Source of the DNA: Agelaius tricolor
Taxonomy: Eukaryota > Chordata > Aves > Passeriformes > Icteridae
Direction: 5' to 3'
Length of the DNA stretch: 64,000 bases
NCBI GenBank assembly: GCA_023055355.1
Contig: JALJCS010000036.1
Span: 1,863,501-1,927,500 of the forward strand
The position numbers and the translations under genes were made by a program. The notes under the pieces were generated by a model. The model was not told the origin of the DNA. It was given only the letters and a program-made list of their open reading frames with translations, and did not search any database. Within the stretch, counting starts at the first letter, position 1. Every line of letters starts with the position of its first letter. Positions 18,201-29,040 of the stretch are shown here, one piece after another.

Positions 18201-21200
18201 TATAGTTATCTATTTTATTAGAAATAATTATAATATTTTTACTATTACCATAAATATACTCATTATAATATTATGATAAATATTATAAAAATTATATTAT
18301 ATTTATTGTAAATTAATTAAATTCTAATTTGGGGGGATTGTGAATCAATCCCAGCTCCTCTGGGATTTATTTCTCCCCCAGCAGTAGCTGGGCTCTCCCT
18401 GGCACAGGGAAATTCATGGATTTCTCTCCCTGGCACAGGGAAATTCCTGGATTCAGGGCTCCCTGAATTTGGGAATTTGGGAATTCCACCAGGGCAGGGT
18501 TTGCCTCAGCAGGAGCAGAGGATTTTTGGAGCTTTTTGGGTGTCACATTATTTTGCTGCTGTTCTTTGTCCCACCTATGGCTGTGTGACAGCCTCTGGCT
18601 CCAGGCAAACCTCGCTGTGGGAGGCTTGGGCAGAAAAATGTGCAGAAAAATGTGCAGAAAAAAATGTGCATAAAAATCCACTTTATTGGCTGAATCTGAA
18701 CCAAACTCAGCAGCAAAAATCACTTTATTTTCTGTCCCACTGCTGTCCCTTCCCCTGTAGATCCTGGCCTGAATTCCCTGCTCTGGAGGCAGTTTTTTCT
18801 TAGAATAAATGCAATATTCTGATTTTTTCCAGGTACCACCAGCGAGTGCTGTACATTGACATCGACATCCACCACGGGGATGGGGTGGAGGAAGCTTTTT
18901 ACACCACAGACAGGGTCATGACCGTGTCCTTCCACAAATATGGAGAATATTTCCCAGGAACTGGGGACCTGAGGGTGAGAGCCACCAAATTCCCAGGAAA
19001 TCTGCTTTTTTTTTTTTCCGTCTTTTTTGGGTTTTTTTTCCAGCTTTTTTGTTTTTTTTTTTTTTTTCCAGCTTTTTTTTTGTTTTTTGTTTTTTTTTTT
19101 CCAGCTTTTTTGGGTTTTTTTCCAGTTTTTTGAGTTTTTTTTTTTTTTTCAGTTTTTTTGGGTTTTTTTTCCAGTTTTTTTGGGGTTTTTTCCAGCTTTT
19201 CCACCCTGTCCCTGTGTGACACCCATTTGCTGAGGGCAGAGGGGTGGATGATCATTTTTTAAAGCCAAATCTTTGCTCTCAGTCTCTCTGGTGGGGTTGT
19301 GCTCACAAAAATGACTCCAAAGGTGACATTTTGGTGGCTTTGCAGCCCCAGCTTGGTGACACAAACTCTTGGTGAAGGTTTCTGAGGGAGTGGATTTTTA
19401 TTGGCACTTCCTGCAGTGACTCAGAGTCTCACCTGTCACTTGTGACATTACCAGAACTTCTGTTCTCAGGGGTGAAAGGTTCTTTACTTACTTTTAAGGG
19501 ATTTTTACAAGAATTGTGATTATTTTTTGGTCTAAATCCTCTCATCTTTCACATGGGATTTGTATTTTTTCAGCCCTACCCAGAACTTGTTGCTGCACCA
19601 TAAATGAAAAAAAACCCAATTTTTAATAAACCACTTGTCTGTGAACGTGATAAAACCTTAAAATATATAATATTTCAGTGCAGAATATTTTATTTTTATT
19701 TAAAAGTAGAATTTAGTGACTGAATAAATTCAGTGACTGAATAAATTCAGTGACTGCCTAGCCCAGCCCAGCCGGCTGCTGCTCATCTCTGCAGTAAATT
19801 GTTAATATTTAACAATATTAATTACTCTGGCTTAATATCTGGATGAGGCTGGGTTCCAAGCTTCCTTTCCCAGTTTGGGGCAGGATTTGGGTTTCTGGTG
19901 AGCTCTGTTCTGCTCTCTCAACCCGCAGGACATTGGGGCAGGCAAAGGGAAATATTACGCTGTCAATTATCCCCTGCGGGACGGCATCGACGACGAGTCC
20001 TACGAAGCCATTTTCAAACCTGTGAGTGAAACCTCCTCTGCTCAGGGATCCTCTGTGCTCCCACTTTGTCCTCAGGGCCGTTCTTTAGGGGATTTTATTG
20101 AGTTTTTGTGGGATTTTTTTTTTTTTAATGGGACAAGGTTCAACCAAGGGCTCTGTTCTGCCCCCAGAACAATCGGGGTCTGTTGGGAGCTCCTGGGTGT
20201 GAGAGCCCCAGTGTTGGCTGGGGATTGAATTGTGCTGGGGATTGAATTGTGCTGGGGATGGAATTGTGCTGGGGATGGAATTGTGCTGGGAAAAGCCCAG
20301 AGCTGAGCAGGGTCCATGAGCTCTGCATGAGGAGGATGCAGGGTTTCAATCCAAGGATTTGGCCCCCTTGGTTTGTGGGGACACCCAGAGTCAAACCCTT
20401 GGGCTGGAGCTTTGTGGATCCCCCCACAAACCCCAGGGAGGGGCTGGAGCTTCACCTCAGGCTCTGTCCCAGCTGTGGGAGCACCAGGCATGGCCTGACA
20501 CGCCTGGCTGTCACTGTGCTGCTGTGACAGTGGCCTGTGGGCAGGGGGTGACAGAGCCTTTGTTCTTTAGGTGATCTCCAAGGTGATGGAGACGTTCCAG
20601 CCCAGCGCTGTCGTCCTGCAGTGTGGCTCTGATTCCCTGTCTGGGGACAGGCTGGGCTGCTTCAACCTCACCATCAAAGGTAGGAGCTGAGCTGCTGCTG
20701 AGCAGGAATGCCATGGAAAAGCTGGCATGTTGGGAAGGATGAGAGTTTGACAAGAAAGTCTCACAGATGTGTGTGTGCTTAGCAGAAAGATTTTTACATG
20801 TAGAGTCTGATGAAGGAGTAGAAATTAAAGCAAGTTTTGATATAGAAGAAAAGAATTGCTGAGCCAGTCCCACTGGATAACCAAGGAGGCAAAGGGGGTG
20901 TGAGTTATCATGAGGGGTTTTTATGGCTTAGAGCAAAGGATAAACCCACCCCAAACCAGATGTTTTTACCAAGCAGAAAGAGAGCACAGGCAAACAAGGC
21001 AGCAAAGTGGCAAGGAGAAAAAAGGTCTCAGAAAGCAAGAAAACTGAAAAACAACTTCTAGCTTAAACTGTAATGTACTGACTGTTAGTGATTGGAGAAC
21101 AGTAACATGAATATGGTAATTACAGGAGTTATGAGAGGCTGTAGATAAAAGTTAAGGTATAGATTGGTTCTGCTGTGTTGAGATGCTCAGGAAAGAAAAG

Positions 21201-24200
21201 CACAGAATGCATTGTGACCAAAAGAAAAGGATATAATGCAATGTGACCAAAAGAAAAGTATAGAATGAATTGTGACCAAAAGAAAAGTATAGAATGCATT
21301 GGAACCAAAAGAAAAGTATAGAATTAATTGGAACCAAAAGAAAGTATATAATGCAATGTGACCAAAAGAAAAGCATAGAATGCATTGTGACCCAAAGCAA
21401 AGTATAGAATGCACTGTAACCAAAACCAAAGGGTCTCCAGGCCTGCCTGCAGCTGGAGCTGACAGCTGTGGGCACAGCTCTGTCACCCATGGCCCTGGAT
21501 TGCTGGAACCTCTTGGGTACAATAAACTGCATTTTGGATACAATAAACTGCATTTTGGATACAATAAACTGCATTTGGAGAGCCCCTGGAGTCCCACATC
21601 CCTCATTCAGGCTCTTACACTGGCATTGATACCACAAATGTCACCTTTTTATTTGCACTGCAGGCCATGCCAAGTGTGTGGAGTTTGTGAAGAGCTTTAA
21701 CCTGCCCATGCTGATGCTGGGAGGAGGGGGGTACACGATCCGCAATGTGGCGCGCTGCTGGACCTACGAGACTGCTGTGGCTCTGGACACTGAGATCCCC
21801 AATGGTAACCCCCCCCTGCAGCCTGGGGCAGGCCTGGCCTCACTGATACCCCCCTGCCTCTGTTTGCAAAGCCAGGAGGCTGCTGAGGAAGGCAGGAGCC
21901 TCCCCTGAAATGGAGAATGTGAACCCTCCCCACCCCTCTGAATTGCTATAAATTTTAAATTAAGGGGCTCTCAGGGAAAATTATGGGAGCAGGATATAGC
22001 AGTTTTTTAATAGGGAAGAAAATAAAAAAAGATAAAATGAACAATGTAGTGAACTAAACCAGCAGTGCCAGAGTCAGAGCCCAGCCTGACACCCTGTGGG
22101 TCAGGCTGGTGGCAGCAGAACCATTGGAATTGTGGCTCAGCCCTCCTGCAGTGCCAGGGCTGGTTCTGCTGGAGCAGGGATCCTGGAGAAAGGTGCAGTC
22201 TCTGCCTCTGCAGATCCAGGGCAAGAGGCAGCTGCTGTTCCTCTGGGCAATGCAGTGCAGAAAAGCTGTGCTGGTGTTCCAGAATCTCCAGATTATATCT
22301 GAGTAGGAATATTTGAAATCTCAGATTCTATCCAGGTAGGAATTTTTGAAATCTCCAGATTCTATCCAGGTAGGAATGTTCGAAATCTCCAGGTTATATC
22401 CAGGTAGGAATTTTTGAAATCTCCAGATTATATCCAGGTAGGAATGTTTGAAATCTCCAGATTCTATCCAGGTAGGAATGCTTGGCTCCTCCCTCTGGGC
22501 TCCCATCTGCCAATGGGATGCTGTAGTTCTTATCAGCCATGCAGTGACATTCCAGTAGCTGTTATCAGCAGGTGTCTCCCAGAGTGAGGAGTGATTGTGG
22601 TCACTCAGAGAGAGATAAGGCAAACTGCCCACTTGATAAAAGATAATCTGCCATGCAGATGGTAATAGAATCCATCCTGCCTTGCAGTCTGGAACACCCC
22701 CAGAGCTCAGGTGTAGAATTTGCAGGCAACCCCAACAAGGGAAGAGATGAGAATCTCGACTCCATGTTTCAGAAGGCTGATTTGTTATTTTATGATATAT
22801 ATTATATTAAAAGAAAATTATACGCTAAAAGTATACTAAAGAATAGAAGGGAAGGAGAAAGGAAAGAAAGGAAAGGAGGAAAGGAGGAAGGGAAGGGAAG
22901 GGAAGGAAAGGAAAGGAAAGGAAAGGAAAGGAAAGGAAAGGAAAGGAAAGGAAAGGAAAGGAAAGGAAAGGAAAGGAAAGGAAAGGAAAGGAAAGGAAAG
23001 GGAAAAGGAAAAGAAAGGAAAAGGAAAGGAAAAGGAAAGGAAAATGAAAGGAAAAGGACAAGAATGATAATAAAATCTTGTGACTGACCATAGAGTCCAA
23101 GCCAGCTGGGCTGTGATTGGCCATTAATTAGAAACAACCACATGAGCCCAATCCCACCTGTTGCATCCCACAGCACAGATAACCATTGGTTACATTTTGT
23201 TCCTGAGGCCTCTCAGGAGGAACAATCCTAAGGAAAGGATTTTCCATAAAATGTGTCTGTGACACTCAGGGCCGTGCTGCTGCTGCTGGGCTTCTCTTAC
23301 CTCTGCATGTTCCCTTTGGGATTGCTGAGTGCTGTACCCTGCTGATAATCTGGTGTTAATTACCATTAATTTCCCCTCAGAACTTCCATACAACGACTAC
23401 TTTGAGTACTTTGGGCCAGACTTTAAGCTCCACATCAGCCCCTCCAACATGACCAACCAGAACACCAACGAGTACCTGGAGAAAATCAAGTGAGCACTGG
23501 GGGAACGGCCCTTCCACGGGGCTGGGGGCCTTGGTGGCCCTTGGTGACCAAGTGTCCTTCCCTGGCTGGCTCTAGGCAGAGGCTCTTTGAGAACCTGAGG
23601 ATGCTCCCTCACGCTCCTGGTGTCCAGATGCAGCCAATTCCTGAGGATGCTGTCCAGGAGGACAGCGGGGATGAGGAGGAGGACGATCCTGAAAAACGCA
23701 TCTCAGGTTGGGGATGGGATTGGGCTAGAGCTGGGCTGGGGATGGGATTGGGCTGGGGATGGGATTGTACTGGGAATTGTACTGGGATTGGGCTGGGAAA
23801 TGGAATTGTACTGGGAATTGTACTGGGATTGGGCTGGGGATGGGATTGGGCTGGGAATTGTGCTGGGATTGGGCTGGGGAATGGAATTGTGCTGGGATTG
23901 TGCTGGGGAATGTAATTGTACTGGGATTGGGCTGGGGATGGGATTGGGCTGGGGAATGGAATTGTACTGGGGATTGTACTGGGATTGGGCTGGGGATGGG
24001 ATTGGGCTGGGATTGTGCTGGGAATTGGGCTGGGATCGTGCTGGGGATGGGATTGGGCTGGGAATTGTGCTGGGGATGGGATTGGGCTGGGAAATGGAAT
24101 TGTACTGGGAATTGTACTGGGATTGGGCTGGGGATGGGATTGGGCTGGGAATTGTACTGGGAATTGTGCTGGGGATGGAATTGTACTGGGAATTGTATTG

Positions 24201-26253
24201 GGGATGGGATTGGGCTGGGATTGTGCTGGGGATTGTGCTGGGATCGTGCTGGGGATGGGATTGGGGATGGAATTGTACTGGGAATTGTGCTGGGAATGGG
24301 ATTGTGCTGGGATTGTGCTGGGAATACCCCAGAGCTGAGCAGGGTCCATGAGCTCTGCATGAGGAGGTTGTAGGGTTTCAATCCAAGGATTTGGCCCCCT
24401 TGGGTTGTGGGGACACCCAGAGTCAAACCCTTGGCCTGGAGCTTCGTGGATCCCCCACAAACCCCAGGGAGGGGCTGGAGCTTCACCTCAGGCTCTGTCC
24501 CAGGGTTTCCACTCCTGTTCCACCCTCTCTGCTTTGAATCCATGCCCACCTCCCTGCTGGATTTCTGTAGGACAGGGCCCTGCAGGATCTCTCCTGCCAG
24601 CTGATTTCCATGATGGGAACAACTTGGGTTTTTAAGGGAGAATTCCAGCAGTTGCTGAGGGCTGGGACAGAATCCTTGGGAGAATCCTGGGTGTTAAAAA
24701 TTGAGTTTTCTCTCCAGTTCGGGGTCTGGCAGGCAGATTTGGCAGTGTCAGGGCTGGACATCCCACTGTGCCTAATCCCACTTGCCCACATGATTTTGGA
24801 GCAGGTGGGGAAGGGATGAGCTCAAAGATTCATCACCTACCACAAAAAATGCTTTGATCACACCCTAACCCTGATTTCTGTGAGCTCCACTCAGACAATG
24901 AATACTGGGAACCTCCTGAGGTTGAAATCTGCTCTGTGCTCTCCCCTTGCAGTCCGAAATTCCAACAAGAGAATTTCCTGTGACGAGGAATTCTCGGACT
25001 CCGAGGACGAGGGCGAGGGAGGGCGCAAGAACGTGGCCAACTTCAAAAAAGCCAAACGTGTGAAGGCAGAGGAGGAGAAGGAGGAGCAGGAGAAGAAAGG
25101 TGAGCACCAGAGCTGCCTGCAAGCTTTCCTCCTCTGTGTCTTTCATTTCATTCTTTCCTCCTCTGTGTCTTTCATTTTTTCCTCCCCTGTGTCTTTCATT
25201 TCATTTTTTCCTCCTCTGTGTCTTTAATTTCATTTTTTTCCTCCTCTGTGTTTTTAATTTAATTTTGATTTTTTTTTTCCCCCCAGATGAGAAAGAAGAG
25301 GAAAAAGCAAAAGAGGAAAAAGCAGCAGCAGCAGCAACAGCAGCAGCAGAGCCCAAAGGGTGAGCCTGGTTCCTCCTGCCATGCCCAGGGGGTTTAGGAG
25401 GATTCCAGGGCTGATGGGACAATTTGGGTGAATTTATCACAAATTCCTCATGAGAAGTTTGCAGGTGTTGAGAGGGCTGAAAAATCAAAATTCTGCCCTT
25501 TCTTTCAGCAATGGATGAAAAAATCGGATTTTTAATATGTTAAATATAATTGGTAATAGATTTCAATTATAAAGGAATAATAATTAAATTAATATTAGTT
25601 AAGTAAAAGAATAAAATAGTTAAATGAATTAATTAACTTAATAATTATTAGATTAATTAATTAAAATAATAAAAGTTAATTAACTTAATTATTAGATTAA
25701 TTAAAATAATAAATTAGTTAAATAAATTAATTGAATTAATAATGATTAGGTTAATTAATTAAAATAATACAATAATTACATAAAATATGAAATTAATGGT
25801 TAAATTAATAGCAATTCATTAACAATATATTTTAAATATTATTAAATATATTGAAATAATACATTTTAATATAATTAATAATATATTTTAAATATTATTA
25901 AATCTATTAAAATAATATATTTTAACATAATTAATAATATATTTTTAATATTATTAAATATATTGAAACAATACATTTTAATATATTTATTAATATATTT
26001 TAAATATTATTAAATCTATTAAAATAATATATTTTAATATAATTAATAATATATTTTAAATACTTTTAAATATATTAAAGTAATATATTTTAATATATTT
26101 AAATTAAATTAAATTAAATTTTAGCTGAAAATCAACCAAATAAGCAACACTTTTAAGCCTTGTTGTTCCATCCAAACCCAAATTATCCATTTCAACCAAA
26201 TCCTTCTCTTTTTTTGCTTCCCCAGGGTGAAGGAAGAGACAAAATCCACCTGA
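9281..26253 (+). CDS. HDAC1: Histone deacetylase 1, 488 aa, 14 coding exons
   Basis: Zinc-dependent class I lysine deacetylase, the catalytic subunit of the nuclear NuRD, Sin3 and CoREST complexes. Coding exons: 9281-9329, 13979-14091, 14495-14612, 15821-15895, 17360-17498, 18833-18974, 19929-20021, 20571-20679, 21664-21804, 23381-23489, 23576-23706, 24953-25099, 25287-25359, 26226-26253. All have GT-AG borders and sum to 1467 nt. The start [18 protein letters not shown] aligns without gaps to human. Visible: GGLHHAKK (His140/141), DIDIHHGDG (Asp176, His178), Asp264 in CGSDSL, Tyr303 in GGGGYTIRN. The acidic tail keeps [11 protein letters not shown] (the CK2-site region) and two sumoylation-type motifs, VKAE and VKEE. 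Exon 13 adds an Ala-rich run (AAAAATAAA), making the protein slightly longer than human (482). Introns hold three solo LTRs and many minisatellites. Confidence 0.97.
9740..9960. repeat. G-rich repeat in HDAC1 intron 1
   Basis: About five copies of a unit like GGGGAAGATCAGGGGGATGA plus GGAAATGTGAGG. The flanking 9400-9740 is similarly G-rich and loosely repetitive. Confidence 0.8.
10385..10680. repeat. ~20-bp T-rich repeat in HDAC1 intron 1
   Basis: About a dozen copies of CCCTCTAAAATATGATTTTT with small length changes. Confidence 0.88.
12065..12740. repeat. Composite minisatellite, HDAC1 intron 1
   Basis: More than 20 copies of CCTGGGAAACAGCCCTGGGA alternating with a CTGAGATCCTCTGACCCTAAA extension or a shorter CTGA-CCCCAAA joint, giving mixed unit lengths. 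Open frames on the minus strand are repeat products. Confidence 0.9.
12940..13790. repeat. 24-bp minisatellite, HDAC1 intron 1
   Basis: Over 30 copies of CATGGGATGGTTTGGATTCAGAGC-type 24-bp units, with variants using GGTTTGGGTTGGGAG. Because 24 is divisible by three, all frames without a stop in the unit stay open, which yields long false ORFs on both strands. Related non-repetitive sequence (GGGAGATGATCCAGC to ATTCCAAATTCCCTG) flanks both ends. Confidence 0.93.
16590..17350. repeat. Triplicated ~250-bp segment before HDAC1 exon 5
   Basis: Three tandem diverged copies (about 16590-16835, 16845-17085, 17090-17350) share GGGATTTTCCTGCTCTGAGG, GAGAAATATTTCCCATTT, CCCCAGGGAGGAGCTGGAGC and GAGG-TTTTCCCTCCT. 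The last copy supplies the polypyrimidine tract and acceptor of the exon at 17360. Confidence 0.85.
17641..18330. repeat. TA-rich tract in HDAC1 intron 5
   Basis: Roughly 690 bp of almost pure A/T. It begins with a 16-bp repeat (ATATAATATATGACAT) and degrades into TATAATA-rich sequence. No coding content. Confidence 0.92.
19005..19205. repeat. T-rich CCAGTTTTTTGGG repeat in HDAC1 intron 6
   Basis: About ten T-runs separated by CCAGC/GGG, starting roughly 30 bp after the donor at 18975. A long pyrimidine tract. Confidence 0.85.
20215..20480. repeat. Minisatellite plus ~180-bp cassette, HDAC1 intron 7
   Basis: ATTGTGCTGGGGATGGA-type repeats followed by a unique-looking block (AGAGCTGAGCAGGGTCCATG through GGCTCTGTCCCAG). 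A near-identical composite lies in intron 11 at 24290-24505. Parts (TGTGGGGACACCCAGAGTCA) also match the intron 4 triplication. Confidence 0.85.
20728..21619 (+). mobile_element. Solo LTR, sense, in HDAC1 intron 8
   Basis: An 892-bp element with TGTTGGG...TTACA ends, flanked by a perfect 6-bp target duplication CTGGCA at 20722-20727 and 21620-21625. A 6-bp duplication is typical of ERVK-type (class II) avian retroviruses. Internal features are about eight copies of a ~28-bp unit (GCATTGTGACCAAAAGAAAA) at about 21195-21420 and three AATAAA motifs at 21521, 21542 and 21563 in the sense direction. No gag/pol remains, so it is a solo LTR. It occupies 892 of the 984 bp of intron 8. Confidence 0.88.
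21855..22696 (-). mobile_element. Solo LTR, antisense, in HDAC1 intron 9
   Basis: An 842-bp element resembling LTRs I recall from passerine genomes, in reverse orientation: on the minus strand it starts TGTTCCAGACTGCAAGGCAG and ends GCAAACAGAGGCA. A 5-bp CCCCC flank on both sides (within 21849-21854 and 22697-22701) could be the target duplication, as in ERVL, but it is low-complexity, so the borders are less certain. It contains about five copies of a ~34-37-bp unit (ATCCAGGTAGGAATGTTTGA) at 22285-22480. No coding remains are seen. Confidence 0.72.
22712..23264 (-). mobile_element. Solo LTR with internal (GGAAA)n, HDAC1 intron 9
   Basis: A 553-bp element with TGTAGAA...TGACA plus-strand ends and a perfect 6-bp target duplication CTCAGG at 22706-22711 and 23265-23270. 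It shares its body (GAAGAGATGAGAAT, TCAGAAGGCTGATTT, TATTTTATGATATATAT, AGATAACCATTG, CTGAGGCCTCTCAG, GTCTGTGACA) with the LTR in TMEM39B intron 1 at 57684. A GGAAA microsatellite of about 210 bp (22845-23055) has expanded inside it. Minus orientation is inferred from the TGTCACAGAC-type end on the minus strand. Confidence 0.88.
23707..24335. repeat. GGGCTGGGGATGGGATT minisatellite, HDAC1 intron 11
   Basis: Over 30 imperfect 16-19-bp units (GATTGGGCTGGG, GAATTGTACTGGG) start directly at the exon donor at 23707 and lead into the 24290-24505 cassette. Confidence 0.92.
24290..24505. repeat. ~180-bp cassette, second copy, HDAC1 intron 11
   Basis: Near-identical to 20290-20475 in intron 7, again preceded by ATTGTGCTGGG units. 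The origin is not recognised; it lacks ends typical of a known transposon. Confidence 0.8.
25525..26135. repeat. A/T-only tract in HDAC1 intron 13
   Basis: About 600 bp of TTAATTAA/TATATTTTAAATATTATTAAA-type sequence with few G or C, including a ~57-bp sub-repeat around ATATATTTTAAATATTATTA from about 25820. Confidence 0.9.
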
Positions 26254-27492
26254 GTGGCTGCAGCTGCTGTGGCTTTGGCTCCTGGGCTGCCTCCTCCCTG
26301 CAGGATTTCTATTTTCTAGATGTTTTCTGTATATATTTCTATATAATTGTACAAATGACTGGAGAACTGTAAATTATTCCTGGCTGCAGCCCTGGGAGCA
26401 GCCCAGCTCTGGTGCCCAGGGAGTTTCACCCTTTGCCTTCCACTTCCCTCCTTGGTGTGGCTCTAAAAACACAAAAATCACTTCCTCCCCTCACCTTTCT
26501 CCAAAATAACCTTGGAAAAAAATAATTGAAGTAGAAGTAGTGTCTGCATTTCAGGTTAGGTGGAAAGATGGCCATCAATTCTTGGTTTTTTTGGAATTTA
26601 TTTCCTTTTTTTTTTGCTGTTTTTAATGGGAAAATTCCCAAACGAAGCCTGGGAGAGACTTTTGTGGTTTCCAGTTAGATTCCACCAAGAGAAAAAAACA
26701 CAAAAAAACCAAAATCCTGCCCAGCTGGTGCCACTTCTCAGGGTCAGAATTGTGCAGTTCTTGAACAGAGTTGGCTCCTCCCTGCAGCAAACTTGGGGAA
26801 AGAGGTGAAGCAGCTGAAAAGAAACCTGAAAAATTCCCTTTTTTTGTTGTGTTTTTGCTTTATTTTTTAAAGTGAAGCAGCCCCAGATCTGGAAATTATA
26901 AAATTTTAAAATGGAAATGACCCTCAGGGGGTGGCTCAGCTTTCCAAGATGTGGATCCAGGGATTGTGGCAGCGTTTGCTGCAGCTCCAAGGAGGAGAGG
27001 GCTGGGATTTTTTACTGGGTTTTTATTCCCTTCTCTGGGTGGGGAGAAAATTCCTCCCCTTTTGGCTTCATTTTTCTCCTGAAAGCCCAGAAATGCCTCA
27101 AAGCCAGCCCAGAGCCCGGCTGCCATCTTTTCTTCATGTGTGTCCTTTAAAAAATCTTCAAAAACCCCAATTTTTTCCTGATTTTTAAGCCAAGTTTTCC
27201 AACTGAATTCCCCTCCCAAGGCCGGTAAATCCCAAATTTTTAATCCTGCTGGAACAGCAGATGGGGCTCTGAGCATCTCCCACACCATCCTCACCCTCAA
27301 ATCTCCTCTGGGACCTTTTTCCCTCTCCTTTTTTACAGCATGGACTGAAAAAAAAAAACAACAAAAAAACCCCCAATTTTTATGGGGAAAAAATTCGGAT
27401 TTTTAAAAAAAAAATTGAAATTTTTGTTTTAATTTTTTTTCAGGCAATTCCCATTCTCTGCTCTCCTTTCTCAGGGGAGGGGGGGGGGAAAT

Positions 27493-27825
27493 CCCTGTGG
27501 AATTCTGGAATTTTGGAATTCTGGGATTTTGGAATTCTGGAATTTTGGAATTCCGGAATTTTGGAAGTCTGGAATTCTGGAATTTTGGAATTCTGGAATT
27601 TTGGAATTCTGGAAATCTGGAATTTTGGAATTTTGGAATTTTGGAATTCTGGAATTTTGGAATTCCGGAATTCTGGAATTTTGGAATTCTGGGATTTTGG
27701 AATTCTGGAATTTTGGAAATCTGGAATTTTGGAATTTTGGAATCCCGGAATTTTGGAATTCTGGAAATCTGGAATTCTGGAATTTTGGAAATCTGGAATT
27801 CTGGAATTTTGGAATTCCAGGGGTT
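27493..27825. repeat. GGAATTCTGGAATTTT minisatellite
   Basis: Over 30 copies of 8-bp-based units (GGAATTTT/GGAATTCT). It lies between the HDAC1 stop and the AATAAA at 28133, so it may be transcribed as 3'UTR. Confidence 0.92.
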
Positions 27826-28132
27826 TTGCACCCTCCCAGGGGAGCCCTGCTGAGGTTTCAACTCCGATAATGCTGCTAAAAACTTCCCACAGCTTCTTCT
27901 TCAAAGGGTTTATTTTTTTAATTCCTCCTTTTTTTCCCCCTCACCGTGGAGTTTTTTAATCTCTTTGGGCTCTGAGTGAGGTTTTCACTCTGATTTTTGG
28001 TGGTTTTATGTGAAACAAGAGGGAGATCAGTGGAATTTTGTGTCTGGGCGAGGTGGGAGGGACGGGAGGAGAGGGGAAAATCTATTGGGGTTTTTTAAAG
28101 AAGCGTTTATTTTGAATTTTCAGAACCTTTGT

Positions 28133-28138
28133 AATAAA
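28133..28138 (+). terminator. HDAC1: Candidate HDAC1 polyadenylation signal
   Basis: AATAAA in GTAATAAAACTG, followed by a T/G-rich stretch at 28150-28225. It would give a 3'UTR of about 1.9 kb. No earlier strong AATAAA is seen between the stop and here. Confidence 0.55.
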
Positions 28139-28254
28139 ACTGCTCCATTTCTAGGCTTGGTCTGCTTTGTCCTTAATGAATTCCTTCATTTTCACACCTT
28201 TTTTTTGGGGGTTTTTTTGGGTTTTCCTGAAGATCCCAACAAAAAAATTAGAGG

Positions 28255-28415
28255 TGGAACTAAGACTTGAAAAATGAGGCATTAATAATTAATTAAGATT
28301 TGAAAAATAAGGCATTATTAATTAATTAATATAAGAAAAATAAGGCATTAATAATTAATTAAGATGATAAAAATAAGGCATTAATAATTAATTAAGAGAA
28401 GAAAAACAAGGCATT
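28255..28415. repeat. ~37-bp AT-rich repeat downstream of HDAC1
   Basis: Four copies of a unit containing AATAATTAATTAAGA and AAAATAAGGCATT. Confidence 0.85.
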
Positions 28416-29040
28416 AATTCCCCCCTCCTTTGAGGAATGTTGGTTGAATTCCATCCACCAAAACATTTCATTTCTTGATTTATCCTACACTTGAAAATCT
28501 GCTGGGATCTCTTCTGTAAATTGTTATTTCCTTCGGAAATGATTTGGGGTTTTTATTTTTAAGAAACACCCTTGGGATTCTCCCTGGGTCTGGAAAAAGG
28601 AGCTCAGAACACGATGAATTTGGGGCATTTTTGGGGTTTTTTTGGGTGATTTTATTCCCAGATTCCACCCCTGTCCCTGGCTGGTTTTGTGCTTGGAATG
28701 GAACAATTTGGGAATAATCAATTAATGGGAAATGATGGATTTCATTCATCTTTGGGCTGAATTTAAGGGATTTTATCCAGAATTCAGGAGGATAAAAATT
28801 CCTTTATTTATTTAGGGGCAGCTCCGTTGTGGAGCTGAGTGTGGATCCCACCTGAACCGGCCACAAAATCCCAAATCTGCTCTTTTTGGAGTCAAAAAAA
28901 CCCAAATTTTTGTGTGTGCCCGGCTCACTTTGGGTGCTGGAGCAGCCCCATCCTCCCTCTCCCCATGGAATCCTCCCCTTCTGGAGCAAAACCTCTGGAA
29001 TTCCAATGGGATCTCCCCAAATTCCCCTTTTCCAGCATCC
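28416..29040. other. Intergenic, no gene seen
   Basis: Unique AT-moderate sequence between the HDAC1 3' end and the 162-bp array. Short open frames lack any recognisable protein. Confidence 0.5.

Noticed and set aside
20728..23264. Possible retroviral genes between the LTRs
   Set aside because: Each LTR has its own target duplication and they differ in family; no gag, pol or env-like frame lies between them, so these are three solo LTRs and not one provirus.
23620..24549. Frames rich in Gly-Leu-Gly-Trp or Pro-Ser-Pro-Ile
   Set aside because: Translations of the intron 11 minisatellite read through the exon 11 donor.
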